From contig JAWLBI010000001.1 in assembly GCA_041394985.1 (NCBI GenBank), forward strand, positions 3,534,001-3,598,000: a stretch of 64,000 bases of DNA, read 5' to 3'. The position numbers and the translations under genes were made by a program. Positions 15,824-24,932 of this stretch are shown here, piece by piece. How positions within the stretch are numbered: the stretch's first letter is position 1; each line of letters begins with the position of its first letter. Source of the stretch: JAGLON01 sp041394985 (GTDB taxonomy: Bacteria; Zixibacteria; MSB-5A5; GN15; JAAZOE01). The notes beneath the pieces were generated by a model. That model ran no database searches. It worked only from the letters and a program-made list of their open reading frames with translations, and was not told the DNA's origin.

Positions 15824-18481
15824 ATGGCAGACGAGAAAAGCAAGGGTAAGCCGTACAGTCCCAAAGAAGTCGAGAATAAATGGTACGAAAAATGGGTCGA
15901 AGCAGGCGCCTTTCACGGCGATCCGAAATCGGATAAGAAGCCGTACACGATTGTTATCCCTCCCCCGAACGTGACCGATATTCTCCACCTCGGCCACGCA
16001 CTGAATAACACGATTCAGGATATTCTCGTACGCCGTAAACGGATGCAGGGCTGCGAAGGCGAATGGCTTCCGGGCTCCGATCACGCCGGTATCGCCACGC
16101 AGGTCATCGTCGAGAAGCAACTCGTTAAGGAAGGCACCACGCGCCGCGAGATGGGCCGTGACAAGTTCGTCGAGCGCGTCTGGGGCTGGGCCAACAAGAA
16201 CAAAGACTCCATCCTCGGCCAGCTTAAGAAAATCGGCTCCTCCTGCGACTGGGAGCGTACCCGCTTCACCTATGACGAGGACCTCTCGAATGCCGTCAAG
16301 GAAGTCTTTCTGCGCCTCTACGAAAAAGGCCTGATCTACAAAGGTTATCGCATCGTCAACTGGTGCCCGAAAGACCAGACCTCGATCTCCGACGATGAAG
16401 TCGAACACAAGGAAATCGACAGCCATCTGTGGCATATTCGATATAAAGTCAAAGGTTCGGACGAATACCTGACCGTCGCCACGACGCGCCCCGAAACGAT
16501 GCTTGGCGATACCGCACTGGCCGTCAATCCGACCGATACGCGCTACAAGAAAATGGTCGGCAAGACCGTTATCCTGCCGATTCTCGAGCGCGAACTACCG
16601 ATCGTCGCCGACAACTATGTCGACCAGGAGTTCGGCACCGGCGTCGTCAAGGTCACTCCTGCGCACGACCCCAATGACTTCGAAATCGGCCGCCGCCACG
16701 ACCTCGAACAGATCAACATCATGAATCTCGACGGTACGCTCAACGAGAACGCCGGCAAATATAAAGGCCTCGACCGCTACGAAGGCCGCAAGCAGTTGCT
16801 GAAGGATCTCGAAGCTAAAGGCTTTTTGGTCAAGACAGACAAGTATAAACTCTCGGTCGGCACTCACGACCGCTGTAAAACAGTTGTCGAGCCGATGCTG
16901 TCGGAACAGTGGTTTGTCAAGATGGAACCGCTGGCCAAACCTGCGATCGAAGCCGTCAAGTCGGGTAAAATCAAATTCCATCCCGAGCATTGGACGAAGA
17001 CGTACATGCACTGGATGGAAAACATCCGCGACTGGTGCATCTCGCGCCAATTGTGGTGGGGCCACCGCATCCCGATTTACTACTGTCAGGAATGCGGCGA
17101 AACTATCGCTGCCCGCTCGATGCCGGAAACATGCCCGGCCTGTAAATCGAAGATCATCATTCAGGACGAAGACGTCCTCGATACCTGGTTTTCCTCGTGG
17201 CTCTGGCCGTTTTCCGTTTTCGGCTGGCCCGAGAATACCGATTTATTGAAAAAATTCTACCCAACCGACACTCTTGTCACAGCCAGTGAGATCATTTTCC
17301 TCTGGGTCGCGCGCATGGTCATGGCGGGATATGAATTCATGGGCGATCTCCCCTTCCGCGATGTCTACATCCACGGCACCGTTCGCGATGCCGACGGCGT
17401 CAAGATGTCGAAATCGCTCGGCAACGGCATCGACCCGGTTCTCATCGTGGACCAGTACGGCGCCGACGCCCTGCGCATCGCGCTGATTCTCGCCTCTCCC
17501 GACGGGCAAGACCCGTGGATCGGCCAGAACAGCTTCGAACTCGGGCGCAATTTTAACAACAAGCTCTGGAACGCCTCGCGCTTCGTGAAAATGAACCTCG
17601 GCGACAAAACGCCGGACCTCGACACCCTGCCGAAGGATAAACTGATCCTCATCGACAAGTGGATTCTGTCGCGACTGGAGAAAACGATAAAATCGGTTAA
17701 TGCCGACTGCGACGCGTTCAAGCTGAACAGCGCCGCCAAGACGCTCTATGAGTTCACCTGGAAAGATTTCTGTGATTGGTATATCGAACTGATTAAGCCG
17801 CGCCTGTATGACGGCACCGAAGAGGAAAAACAGACGGCGCAACAAGTCGCCGGGTATGTCCTCAAGCGGATACTCCTGCTGCTGCATCCGTTTATTCCGT
17901 TTATTACCGAGGAAATTCATGCCAGCCTGATTGATTCCGAGGATACCTTCCTGACAACCTCGGCATGGCCGGTCGCCGAAGAAGGCTTTGCCGATGACGA
18001 GCTGGAAGAGCGGCTCAACCGCATTCAGATGGTCGTCAATGCCATTCGCAATATTCGCTCGGAGATGAACGTCCCTCCGGGCAAGCGGGCCGATGTCATG
18101 ATTCGCGTCGATGATCAGGCGCTGGGCACGACACTGACCGACTATTTCGACTATTACAAAAACCTCGCCCGCATCGAGGAAATCACTATCGGCGAGGATG
18201 TCAAAAAGCCAAATATGTCGGCCTCGGCAATCTTACAGGGAGCCGAAATATTTATCCCGCTCGAGGGACTTATCGATATCGATTTCGAGCGCCAGCGGCT
18301 CAATAAGGAATTGACCAACCTGAAGAATCAACTCGAGAAGCTCTCGCGCAAGCTGGCAAATCCCGATTATCTGGCCAATGCCCCGGCCGATGTCGTCGAC
18401 AAGGACCGCAGCAAGAAGACCGACTTCGAAAATCGGGTCGAGAAGCTCAACCAGAACCTCGAGCAATTGATGAACTGGTAG
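15824..18481 (+). CDS. valS: Valyl-tRNA synthetase
   Basis: 885 residues, class Ia. The HIGH motif appears as HLGH (55-58, 'NVTDILHLGHALNNT') and the KMSKS motif at 527-531. The editing domain has 'VATTRPETMLGDTALAV', and a coiled-coil arm closes the C-terminus ('ERQRLNKELTNLKNQLEKL'), typical of bacterial ValRS. The HIGH region reads NVTDIL rather than the common NVTGSL, a conservative oddity. The ATG is preceded by TGAGGT. The gene is divergent from mazG and ends at a hairpin terminator. Confidence 0.98.
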   Translation: MADEKSKGKPYSPKEVENKWYEKWVEAGAFHGDPKSDKKPYTIVIPPPNVTDILHLGHALNNTIQDILVRRKRMQGCEGEWLPGSDHAGIATQVIVEKQLVKEGTTRREMGRDKFVERVWGWANKNKDSILGQLKKIGSSCDWERTRFTYDEDLSNAVKEVFLRLYEKGLIYKGYRIVNWCPKDQTSISDDEVEHKEIDSHLWHIRYKVKGSDEYLTVATTRPETMLGDTALAVNPTDTRYKKMVGKTVILPILERELPIVADNYVDQEFGTGVVKVTPAHDPNDFEIGRRHDLEQINIMNLDGTLNENAGKYKGLDRYEGRKQLLKDLEAKGFLVKTDKYKLSVGTHDRCKTVVEPMLSEQWFVKMEPLAKPAIEAVKSGKIKFHPEHWTKTYMHWMENIRDWCISRQLWWGHRIPIYYCQECGETIAARSMPETCPACKSKIIIQDEDVLDTWFSSWLWPFSVFGWPENTDLLKKFYPTDTLVTASEIIFLWVARMVMAGYEFMGDLPFRDVYIHGTVRDADGVKMSKSLGNGIDPVLIVDQYGADALRIALILASPDGQDPWIGQNSFELGRNFNNKLWNASRFVKMNLGDKTPDLDTLPKDKLILIDKWILSRLEKTIKSVNADCDAFKLNSAAKTLYEFTWKDFCDWYIELIKPRLYDGTEEEKQTAQQVAGYVLKRILLLLHPFIPFITEEIHASLIDSEDTFLTTSAWPVAEEGFADDELEERLNRIQMVVNAIRNIRSEMNVPPGKRADVMIRVDDQALGTTLTDYFDYYKNLARIEEITIGEDVKKPNMSASAILQGAEIFIPLEGLIDIDFERQRLNKELTNLKNQLEKLSRKLANPDYLANAPADVVDKDRSKKTDFENRVEKLNQNLEQLMNW

Positions 18482-18501
18482 GAATTAATTTTCTTGAAAT
18501 C

Positions 18502-18535
18502 AGCCCGTATGATTCATCATGCGGGCTTTTCTTTT
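18502..18535 (+). terminator. Rho-independent terminator after valS
   Basis: AGCCCGTATGAT-TC-ATCATGCGGGCT forms a 12-bp stem (one G-T pair), followed by TTTTCTTTT. It overlaps the last codons of the convergent minus-strand gene. Confidence 0.85.
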
Positions 18536-19860
18536 GATGATATAAGACTCTCAATAAGAAAACCGATGCTGATGAAGCAAGCCACCTGTCCCGGGAAAAA
18601 AAGGCGCGAACCCTGGAATTGAGTAAATCCGATCAATCCCGCGAAATAGACAAACAGTCCGGCAGTGAAGAAAAACAATCGCCACCGCCTTAGTAATATC
18701 ATCAGGGCCAGCCCGCATATCGACAGCCAAAACGATAAAAAGTTCAAAGAGTGCGCCTTGTACCACAGTACACCGGAATCGATATCATACTTATATGTCG
18801 GGCACTGCGTGAAATATAATTCATTCGTTGCCGTCAAATTTTCCCAGGTCAGGCCGAAATAGACGGACATCATCGCGCCGGGATATTTGCCGATCGCCTT
18901 TCGCACCTCATGTGTGCGCATGTCATAGTCATCGGACAGGGACAATTCCGTCAAACCGGTCCTGGCCTTATAAGTCTCCACCCACTCGGCATAGACATCT
19001 CCGGCTTCGCGGTTTTCCTCCTTCGCGATCGCCCGCAGCGCGATATTCGATGGCCCGCCGGCCCCCGTAAAGGCCAGCATTGCCTTATCGTGCACGACAT
19101 AATTCCGCGTCATCCACCCGCCGATAATCACGAGAGCAATCAGCGGCGCGACCGCATAACGCCCATACCAATGAAAACGCCCCTTCCATTCAGCCGCCGG
19201 ACTCATCTCTTTGATATACAAAAGCGGCAGCAACAACAGACCGACGATCAAAAACTGCCCGATACTTTTCACCAGTATTGCCGCTCCGAGAACAAAACCG
19301 CTCAATATCACCAGCTGCCATCTGAATCGTTTCAGACTCTTCAGCAAAAAGAGAACACTGAACAGATACAGGCAGAAGAAGAGAACATCCGATAAAATCA
19401 GATTCGCCAGCGCAATCGCCGTAAATGATGTCGCGTACAGCGCCGCCGCGATGATGCCGATTTTATGAGATTTGCTGATCTCCCTGGCAACTTCATAAAG
19501 GATCAACAGATTCGCCGCTGCGAGCAGATGCTGGAAGAACAATAGTATGGCCTCATGCGATCCGAACAGAAACATAATAACAGCCAGGTACGCCCCGAAT
19601 CCCGGCCCGAAAATCATGAGACCGAATTCATTTGGAGAATTATTTCCGAGAATCCCCCCGGCGATCTTCATGTACTGAATGGAATCCGGCGCCAAAGTCG
19701 AAATGGTTGAAATCCACACCTGTCCGGACATAAACAGGAAGAATCCGAAATTCATCACGATGCCGAGTAAAAATACGGCAAAGAGAAACGGCCGCGCATT
19801 GAAATAATCGCGGACTTTCGAAGATAAGCGCAGCGCAATCGAAGGAATGACACTCCTCAT
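18517..19860 (-). CDS. GT-C-like multi-pass membrane protein (paralog 1)
   Basis: 447 residues with about 10-12 hydrophobic helices. It resembles the ArnT/PMT-like GT-C glycosyltransferases (family 39-related): an acidic residue in the first large loop ('LAPDSIQYMKIAGG'), 'ALANLILSDVLFF' in mid-membrane and a periplasmic region with 'NELYFTQCPTYK'. GT-C enzymes use polyprenyl-phosphate sugars. Assignment to this fold is by overall pattern; the substrate is unknown. It is paralogous to the gene immediately upstream (19879-21237) and is the last gene of its operon. Confidence 0.65.
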   Translation of the reverse strand: MRSVIPSIALRLSSKVRDYFNARPFLFAVFLLGIVMNFGFFLFMSGQVWISTISTLAPDSIQYMKIAGGILGNNSPNEFGLMIFGPGFGAYLAVIMFLFGSHEAILLFFQHLLAAANLLILYEVAREISKSHKIGIIAAALYATSFTAIALANLILSDVLFFCLYLFSVLFLLKSLKRFRWQLVILSGFVLGAAILVKSIGQFLIVGLLLLPLLYIKEMSPAAEWKGRFHWYGRYAVAPLIALVIIGGWMTRNYVVHDKAMLAFTGAGGPSNIALRAIAKEENREAGDVYAEWVETYKARTGLTELSLSDDYDMRTHEVRKAIGKYPGAMMSVYFGLTWENLTATNELYFTQCPTYKYDIDSGVLWYKAHSLNFLSFWLSICGLALMILLRRWRLFFFTAGLFVYFAGLIGFTQFQGSRLFFPGQVACFISIGFLIESLISSKEKPA

Positions 19861-19878
19861 TATCTGTGTCCCATCAGA

Positions 19879-21237
19879 CTAACGATCAATGGACAAGAAC
19901 CGGAGCAGCAGCTTTCGATTGACAAGCTCGATGCCGGCAACCAGGAAATAGGCAATGAAAATCGCCTCGGCCGGCATCGCCGGATAAAATAATCGAGACC
20001 CCTGCCATTGGCCGAACCCGACCATGACAATGACATACAAATATATGGCCGATAAATAAACCGCCCCCATGCGGTATTTCGACCACAGCATCACCAAGCC
20101 GAGCAAAGCGCAGGCAAACAGGATTTTGGTGTACCCCTTTTTCCTCGGCACACTCAACAATGACTGAATTCGATCTTTATATTTGGGACATTGCGAAAAA
20201 TACAATTCATTATCGGCCACGATATTTTCATATGCCAAACGAACATATGTACCGATCAGGAGACCCGGATGCTCCCTGAACAATCGCCAGCCCTGTGCCA
20301 TCGTTATCTCATAAATCTCTTTATATGACAAATCAGTCTTTCCGGTCTCAGCTCGATATTCCTCATACCACTGTAATTGCACATCCCGCATTTCGCGTCC
20401 GTCTGTTTTGCCCTGAGCATTAGCGATCACTTTCCCTATCCCATGCGGCCCGGCGAATGCCATAATCGGCAAATCATGAACCGCATTATTGCGAATCATC
20501 CACGCGGCCATGACAATAATGACAATTAAAGGTGCCCAGAAACCGATTTTTAGATACCGGAACCGCTCCTTTTTCTCGGCGGTAGATTGTAACAGCGGCC
20601 AGACGAGCAATAGCAGAATCATCGCGATCGGCCAGAACTGTACCATTGACCTCGTACACACGGCATATGCGAAGACCATTCCGCTCATAATAAAATATTT
20701 CCGCGATAGTGTTTTCAACCCTTTAATGAACCATAGATTTCCCAGTGCAAAGAGGAAGAAAAACAGCGTATCCGAGAGTAAAAAATTGGCGAGTGATATC
20801 GAGGTCGCTGATATCACCGCGATATATCCCGCGACTATCGCCGTTTTCTCGTTATCAACCAACTCCGATGCCACACGATACACGAGCACGGAGCTGAGCG
20901 AACTGAGTACGATTTGAATCAAGATAAGCCAGATCGGGCCGAATCCGACAAAATACGAGCAGAACCACAGAAACACCGGGTATCCCCAGCCGAAGACGAA
21001 CAATGCCGATTCATTCATCGACTCCATCCCCGCCAATCCATAAGCCACCGCCATATATTGCCTGACATCGGGGGACAATGCCGCCATTTCACTCGGGAGC
21101 ACCTGCCCCAACATAAATGCAAAAAACAACATACGCAGCACGAAAGCTGTCAGGAACAAATACAAGGCTGTCCGATTGGTGTCCAGAATGTCATGTAGTG
21201 CGGCGCCAACCGTGCGCAGTACGGTTTGTCGTGCCAT
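19879..21237 (-). CDS. GT-C-like multi-pass membrane protein (paralog 2)
   Basis: 452 residues sharing its plan with the next gene: 'LSPDVRQYMAVAYGLAG' in the first loop, 'SLANFLLSDTLFFFLFAL', 'AAWMIRNNAVHD', 'DNELYFSQCPKYKD' and 'QWQGSRLFYPAMP'. The conserved 'NELYF-x-QCP' and 'QGSRLF-P' segments are good family markers for a search. It begins 4 bases after the symporter stop, so it is probably translated from the same message. A role in sugar transfer to lipid or protein is plausible but not shown. Confidence 0.65.
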   Translation of the reverse strand: MARQTVLRTVGAALHDILDTNRTALYLFLTAFVLRMLFFAFMLGQVLPSEMAALSPDVRQYMAVAYGLAGMESMNESALFVFGWGYPVFLWFCSYFVGFGPIWLILIQIVLSSLSSVLVYRVASELVDNEKTAIVAGYIAVISATSISLANFLLSDTLFFFLFALGNLWFIKGLKTLSRKYFIMSGMVFAYAVCTRSMVQFWPIAMILLLLVWPLLQSTAEKKERFRYLKIGFWAPLIVIIVMAAWMIRNNAVHDLPIMAFAGPHGIGKVIANAQGKTDGREMRDVQLQWYEEYRAETGKTDLSYKEIYEITMAQGWRLFREHPGLLIGTYVRLAYENIVADNELYFSQCPKYKDRIQSLLSVPRKKGYTKILFACALLGLVMLWSKYRMGAVYLSAIYLYVIVMVGFGQWQGSRLFYPAMPAEAIFIAYFLVAGIELVNRKLLLRFLSIDR

Positions 21238-21241
21238 AAAA

Positions 21242-22678
21242 TCAGGCCTTTTTCGCTGCCGGCTGCGACATCAGGCTGACAATCACGCACGCGATGAACG
21301 CCAAAATAAACGCCGGAACGATTTCAAACAATGTTGTCACTAGTGCAGGCGTCAAACGCCAGATAATCGTCACGATTGTCCCACAGATCATCCCTGCCAG
21401 CGCCCCCTCGCGCGTCATCTTCTTCCACCACAGCGTCAAAAGCAGCACCGGGCCGAATGATGCTCCCAATCCGGACCAGGCGAACCCGACCATCTTGAAG
21501 ACGAGTTCCTTCGTTAACAGGGCGATAATAAACGCTGCAATGCCGACCGCAAAAGTAATAATGCGAGACATCTTCACCAGTGTCTTCTGGCAGGCGCGCT
21601 TGTTCATGAGCTGATGATAGATGTCTTCGGACAGCGCCGACGTGGTTACCAGCAATTGACTGTCGGCCGTCGACATCATCGCCGCCAATGCTCCGGCCAG
21701 CAGAATGCCTGCGAGCCAGCCCGGCACCAGCTTCATCGCCATCAGAGGCATGACTTTTTCCTGATCTGCAATAACATCCGGATTATTGGCAAGCAATACG
21801 GTCCCGAAGAGGCCGATAAACATCGCGCCCCAAAACGCCACTACCGCCCAACTGATGCCGATGACGGCGCCTTTGCGCATATCCTCAGGGTTCTTGGCCG
21901 CCATAAAGCGCGTCAGCAGATGCGGCTGCCCCATGTATCCGAATCCCCAGGCCAGTCCTGAAATAACGGATAGGGCGGCCGCGATTCCGGCCTTGCCGCC
22001 TAATATATCGAGGTGCGATGGATTGGCGATGGCTATTTGCGAGATAGCCTTGTCCCATCCCCCGATTTCATATAACGCGACAATCGGCAAAATAACCAGC
22101 GTCGAAATCATCAGAATCGCCTGCACGAAATCCGTCCAGGCCACAGCGAAAAAGCCACCCATCAGCGTGTAGAAGATAATAATACCGCCGCCGATGAGCA
22201 TCGCCTGCACGTCGGTAATCGGCAAAAAGAGCGAAAATAATTTTCCTGCCGCCATAAACTGAGCGCACACATAAAACGTGAAGAAAAAGGTGATGACGAT
22301 GCTGGCAAAAATCCTGAGCGCATGCGTGTCGTCTCGGAAGCGCGATTCAAGAAAATCGGGAAGAGTCAGGGCATTATATTTGCCGGTTTGCTCGCGCAAC
22401 GGCTTGGCAATAACCATCCATGAAAACAAAATTCCCGACGTGCACCCGATGGCTACCCACAATTCCAGTAATCCGGAGGCATATAACACGCCGGGCAGTC
22501 CAAGCAGTAACCATGCGGATTCTCCCGATGCCCGCTCGGAAAACGTCACGACCCAGATACCGAGCTTGCGGCCGGCCAGAAGAAAATCGTCCAGCGTTTC
22601 ATTCAGGCGATAAGCATAAAACGCGACGAATATCAGGAACAGCAGATAGGCGATAAGACCGAAGATGATGCTGCTCAT
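21242..22678 (-). CDS. Sodium/solute symporter (SSS family, PutP-like)
   Basis: 478 residues with about 13 membrane helices (LeuT fold). Seen: 'SERASGESAWLLLGLPG' in TM2, 'WTDFVQAILM' in TM6, 'GFGYMGQPHLLTRFMAA' and the sodium-site helix 'AAMMSTADSQLLVTTSALSEDIY'. These fit the proline:Na+ symporter branch, so proline is the first guess for substrate. Its ATG overlaps the stop of an upstream 35-residue membrane peptide (ATGA), suggesting a coupled two-component transporter. It shares an operon with two GT-C-like proteins. Confidence 0.9.
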   Translation of the reverse strand: MSSIIFGLIAYLLFLIFVAFYAYRLNETLDDFLLAGRKLGIWVVTFSERASGESAWLLLGLPGVLYASGLLELWVAIGCTSGILFSWMVIAKPLREQTGKYNALTLPDFLESRFRDDTHALRIFASIVITFFFTFYVCAQFMAAGKLFSLFLPITDVQAMLIGGGIIIFYTLMGGFFAVAWTDFVQAILMISTLVILPIVALYEIGGWDKAISQIAIANPSHLDILGGKAGIAAALSVISGLAWGFGYMGQPHLLTRFMAAKNPEDMRKGAVIGISWAVVAFWGAMFIGLFGTVLLANNPDVIADQEKVMPLMAMKLVPGWLAGILLAGALAAMMSTADSQLLVTTSALSEDIYHQLMNKRACQKTLVKMSRIITFAVGIAAFIIALLTKELVFKMVGFAWSGLGASFGPVLLLTLWWKKMTREGALAGMICGTIVTIIWRLTPALVTTLFEIVPAFILAFIACVIVSLMSQPAAKKA

Positions 22679-22782
22679 TTACTCCCCCTCCGATTCGGCC
22701 TCGTCATGACGAAATACAACACGCCTATCTTGATCAGAATGATTGGAGGAGCAAATACCCAGAAATAGGCCCAGAAACTCAC
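22675..22782 (-). CDS. 35-residue membrane peptide coupled to the symporter
   Basis: GTG start, 35 residues: one hydrophobic helix rich in Trp, Phe and Ile ('SFWAYFWVFAPPIILIKIGV'), then a basic tail 'MTRPNRRGSK'. The TGA overlaps the symporter ATG by 2 bases (ATGA), the classic signature of translational coupling, and it fills the gap between two co-directional genes. A weak GGGTGG lies 4 bases before the GTG. Small accessory subunits are known for several SSS and other transporters; this one matches no specific family that I can name. Confidence 0.6.
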   Translation of the reverse strand: MSFWAYFWVFAPPIILIKIGVLYFVMTRPNRRGSK

Positions 22783-22801
22783 GGCACCACCCTATGTACG
22801 A

Positions 22802-23929
22802 TTAGCTTTCAACTTCTTTCGAAAACGGAGGATTGGCGTAATCGGAGTGATCGTTCATCGGCGCTTCATCGGCCATGAAATAATCATCCTTCATACGACG
22901 AATAACGACATATCCGCGACTCATCCCGGTGGCAATCACCGATAACATATAGCCGATAATAAGAATAAAAAGAATGAACAGCGATATCGCCAATAACACC
23001 GCTCCGGCCGATTGATCGCCGCCATAACCGAATCGCGATACCGAAAACCCGAATGAAATTCCCGGGAAAAGAGAGAATACGAAATCGGCCGCCGATGAAT
23101 CGAGCGGCAGCATATTGAGCGCCGCATTGAACATGCGATCGATTTTTTCGCCACCGCCTGTTTTTAATACGATCCGAGAAAACTGCACGGTGCGATAAAA
23201 TACATAAGCCAACACGAATGATGAAACCTTGGCCATGACCATGCTGACCGCCAAATACCAGAAGAAGCGAATCGGTTCTTTAATCAGCACAGAAAACAGA
23301 TTGAGCAGCGGTCCGAACAATTCCTTTTCCCGCTCGGCCGCAATCACGACCGGTAAGAGAATCACGGCGATAATCGATGCAAATACGACGAACAAGGTCA
23401 ATAGCAGGGTGATAAAAATCGGAACCAGGTAAAGCAGCCCGATTATCGCCTCCCCCGCCACCGGAACTCGCGCGAGTAATCCGACCAAAAATCCCAATAA
23501 CCAGACAAAACCGATAAATGCCCCCAGCGAGATGAATCCCAGAAGCAATGTCGGTGTCCGGAGAACTGTAAAGCGAATCGCATCGAACAGCGAGAAAAAG
23601 TGATTTCCGCGGACCTCCTCGAAATTGATGACCGCCACGGCCAGTATCCCCTGTGACAGGCCCAAAAATCCCAGTGCGACACCGCACAGCTGAATTAACA
23701 GGGCGATCGTCGAATCGTAGGCATAGACCTTGACGGGAAACAGCCCATACGACTGCCAGATGTAATCGAAGCGGACATCATCGAACATAAGGGCCAGATA
23801 GGTAATCGCGACATAGAGCAAATAGCCGATGAGCACGAATCCCGCGGCGGCTACTATCTTTTTCGGCGACAATCCCTTGCCCGCTGCCTGGAGCACCGCC
23901 CGCATATCGTATGGAAATGGTTCAGTCAT
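22802..23929 (-). CDS. Polytopic membrane protein of unknown function
   Basis: 375 residues with about 6-8 hydrophobic segments (around 28-48, 75-105, 125-155, 160-205, 225-245 and 315-340) and a charged, acidic C-terminal tail. A motif such as 'RFFWYLAVSMVMAKVSSFVL' gives no family that I recognise. It is the first gene of a probable operon continuing with the micropeptide, symporter and GT-C pair. The ATG follows an intergenic region of 115 bases facing a divergent HAMP protein. Confidence 0.7.
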   Translation of the reverse strand: MTEPFPYDMRAVLQAAGKGLSPKKIVAAAGFVLIGYLLYVAITYLALMFDDVRFDYIWQSYGLFPVKVYAYDSTIALLIQLCGVALGFLGLSQGILAVAVINFEEVRGNHFFSLFDAIRFTVLRTPTLLLGFISLGAFIGFVWLLGFLVGLLARVPVAGEAIIGLLYLVPIFITLLLTLFVVFASIIAVILLPVVIAAEREKELFGPLLNLFSVLIKEPIRFFWYLAVSMVMAKVSSFVLAYVFYRTVQFSRIVLKTGGGEKIDRMFNAALNMLPLDSSAADFVFSLFPGISFGFSVSRFGYGGDQSAGAVLLAISLFILFILIIGYMLSVIATGMSRGYVVIRRMKDDYFMADEAPMNDHSDYANPPFSKEVES

Positions 23930-24044
23930 GTTATCCTAAGGTATCCCAACGCAAAATGTGAGTCAAGGAAAATCGCACCCGACCGTTAAAGCATCGCACG
24001 CAAAATCCGATAATACGGTTAAGGGTTAACGAAGGAGCGACAGC

Positions 24045-24701
24045 ATGAAAAATCGCCGCAAGCGACCGTTCGCCGAGATGGAAACGCGACAATGGCTCAA
24101 AGCCGGTAGTATCGTCTACATATCGCTCAGCCTCGTTATCCTGGTTTTCTCCGCAATTTTATACTTATACACCGACAACTCACGCCCGACCCAACCGGGC
24201 ACTTTTTTTAGTATCGTGAATTCTACCCTGCCGGCTATCCTCTGGATCGGCTATCTGGCCGGACTGGGCTTCTTGATCATGACGATGCGCAAATGCGTCG
24301 GCTGTATTCTCGGCCCCGGCAAACGCCTGACCTCGGCGATGGAAAAACTCGGTCGCGGCGATGTCGGATGGAAACTGACTCTGCGCCGAGGCGATGAGAT
24401 GGCCGATGTCGCGGAATCGGTATCGAAAGCCAGTCGCGCGCTGGCCGACCGCATCAGTAAGATGCAATCCGAGGTGAAAGGGATTATGGAAGTCGAGGAT
24501 TATCTGATCGACTCGATTGCCATAACTCACGGTTCCAACCCCTTCCTCCTGAAAGCCCTCCGCAAATTGAAAATCTCCACGACCCGCCTGAAAACCGACA
24601 TCAACGATTTCCAGGTCTCCGCCACCGATGAAATACCGGTCGGTTTTCCGGAACGACATATCGCGCGCGCCCGCAGCACGCAATCGGTCGGCGGTCAATA
24701 G
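24045..24701 (+). CDS. HAMP-domain membrane protein without output domain
   Basis: 218 residues. Two membrane helices (about 20-43 and 60-82) flank a short outside loop. A HAMP-like segment follows (about 88-140: 'GPGKRLTSAMEKLGRGDV' and 'RRGDEMADVAESVSKA'), then a helical stretch ending in a charged tail. There is no kinase, cyclase or methyl-accepting region, so it may signal through a partner or be a truncated receptor. GGAGCG precedes the ATG. It stands alone between divergent and co-directional neighbours. Confidence 0.72.
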   Translation: MKNRRKRPFAEMETRQWLKAGSIVYISLSLVILVFSAILYLYTDNSRPTQPGTFFSIVNSTLPAILWIGYLAGLGFLIMTMRKCVGCILGPGKRLTSAMEKLGRGDVGWKLTLRRGDEMADVAESVSKASRALADRISKMQSEVKGIMEVEDYLIDSIAITHGSNPFLLKALRKLKISTTRLKTDINDFQVSATDEIPVGFPERHIARARSTQSVGGQ

Positions 24702-24724
24702 GTATCGCATTCCGTTTTTTCTAG

Positions 24725-24752
24725 TTGACCGATTTCAACAATCCCGTATATT
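24725..24752 (+). promoter_or_regulatory. Probable promoter of the first caspase-like gene
   Basis: TTGACC at 24725-24730, a 16-base spacer and TATATT at 24747-24752. Transcription from here gives an unusually long leader of about 170 bases before the ATG at 24933, and that leader includes a tandem repeat. Confidence 0.55.
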
Positions 24753-24772
24753 GGACGTACAAGAGTATTTTC

Positions 24773-24820
24773 AGCACTGCATTCAGGGGCAATCATAGCA
24801 CTGCGTTCAGGGGTACACTG
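24773..24820. repeat. Two tandem 24-base units in the leader
   Basis: AGCACTGC[A/G]TTCAGGGG is repeated at 24773 and 24797, each unit 24 bases long with a variable last third. It lies about 20 bases past the predicted promoter, inside the 5' leader or an operator region of the caspase-like gene. Confidence 0.65.
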
Positions 24821-24932
24821 TGCATTTCTTTTTTTTTTCATTCCACCACACCATTCATAAGGGAGGATTGTAAACGATCAGCGCTTTACGAGTCTATCCA
24901 TTCATCTTATGCATTGCTAAGGAGGAGTCAAA

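Noticed and set aside
15767..16435. 222-codon minus-strand ORF at the start of valS
   Set aside because: Antisense to conserved valS sequence including the HLGH motif.
17243..17920. 225-codon minus-strand ORF inside valS
   Set aside because: Antisense shadow of a certain valS coding region.
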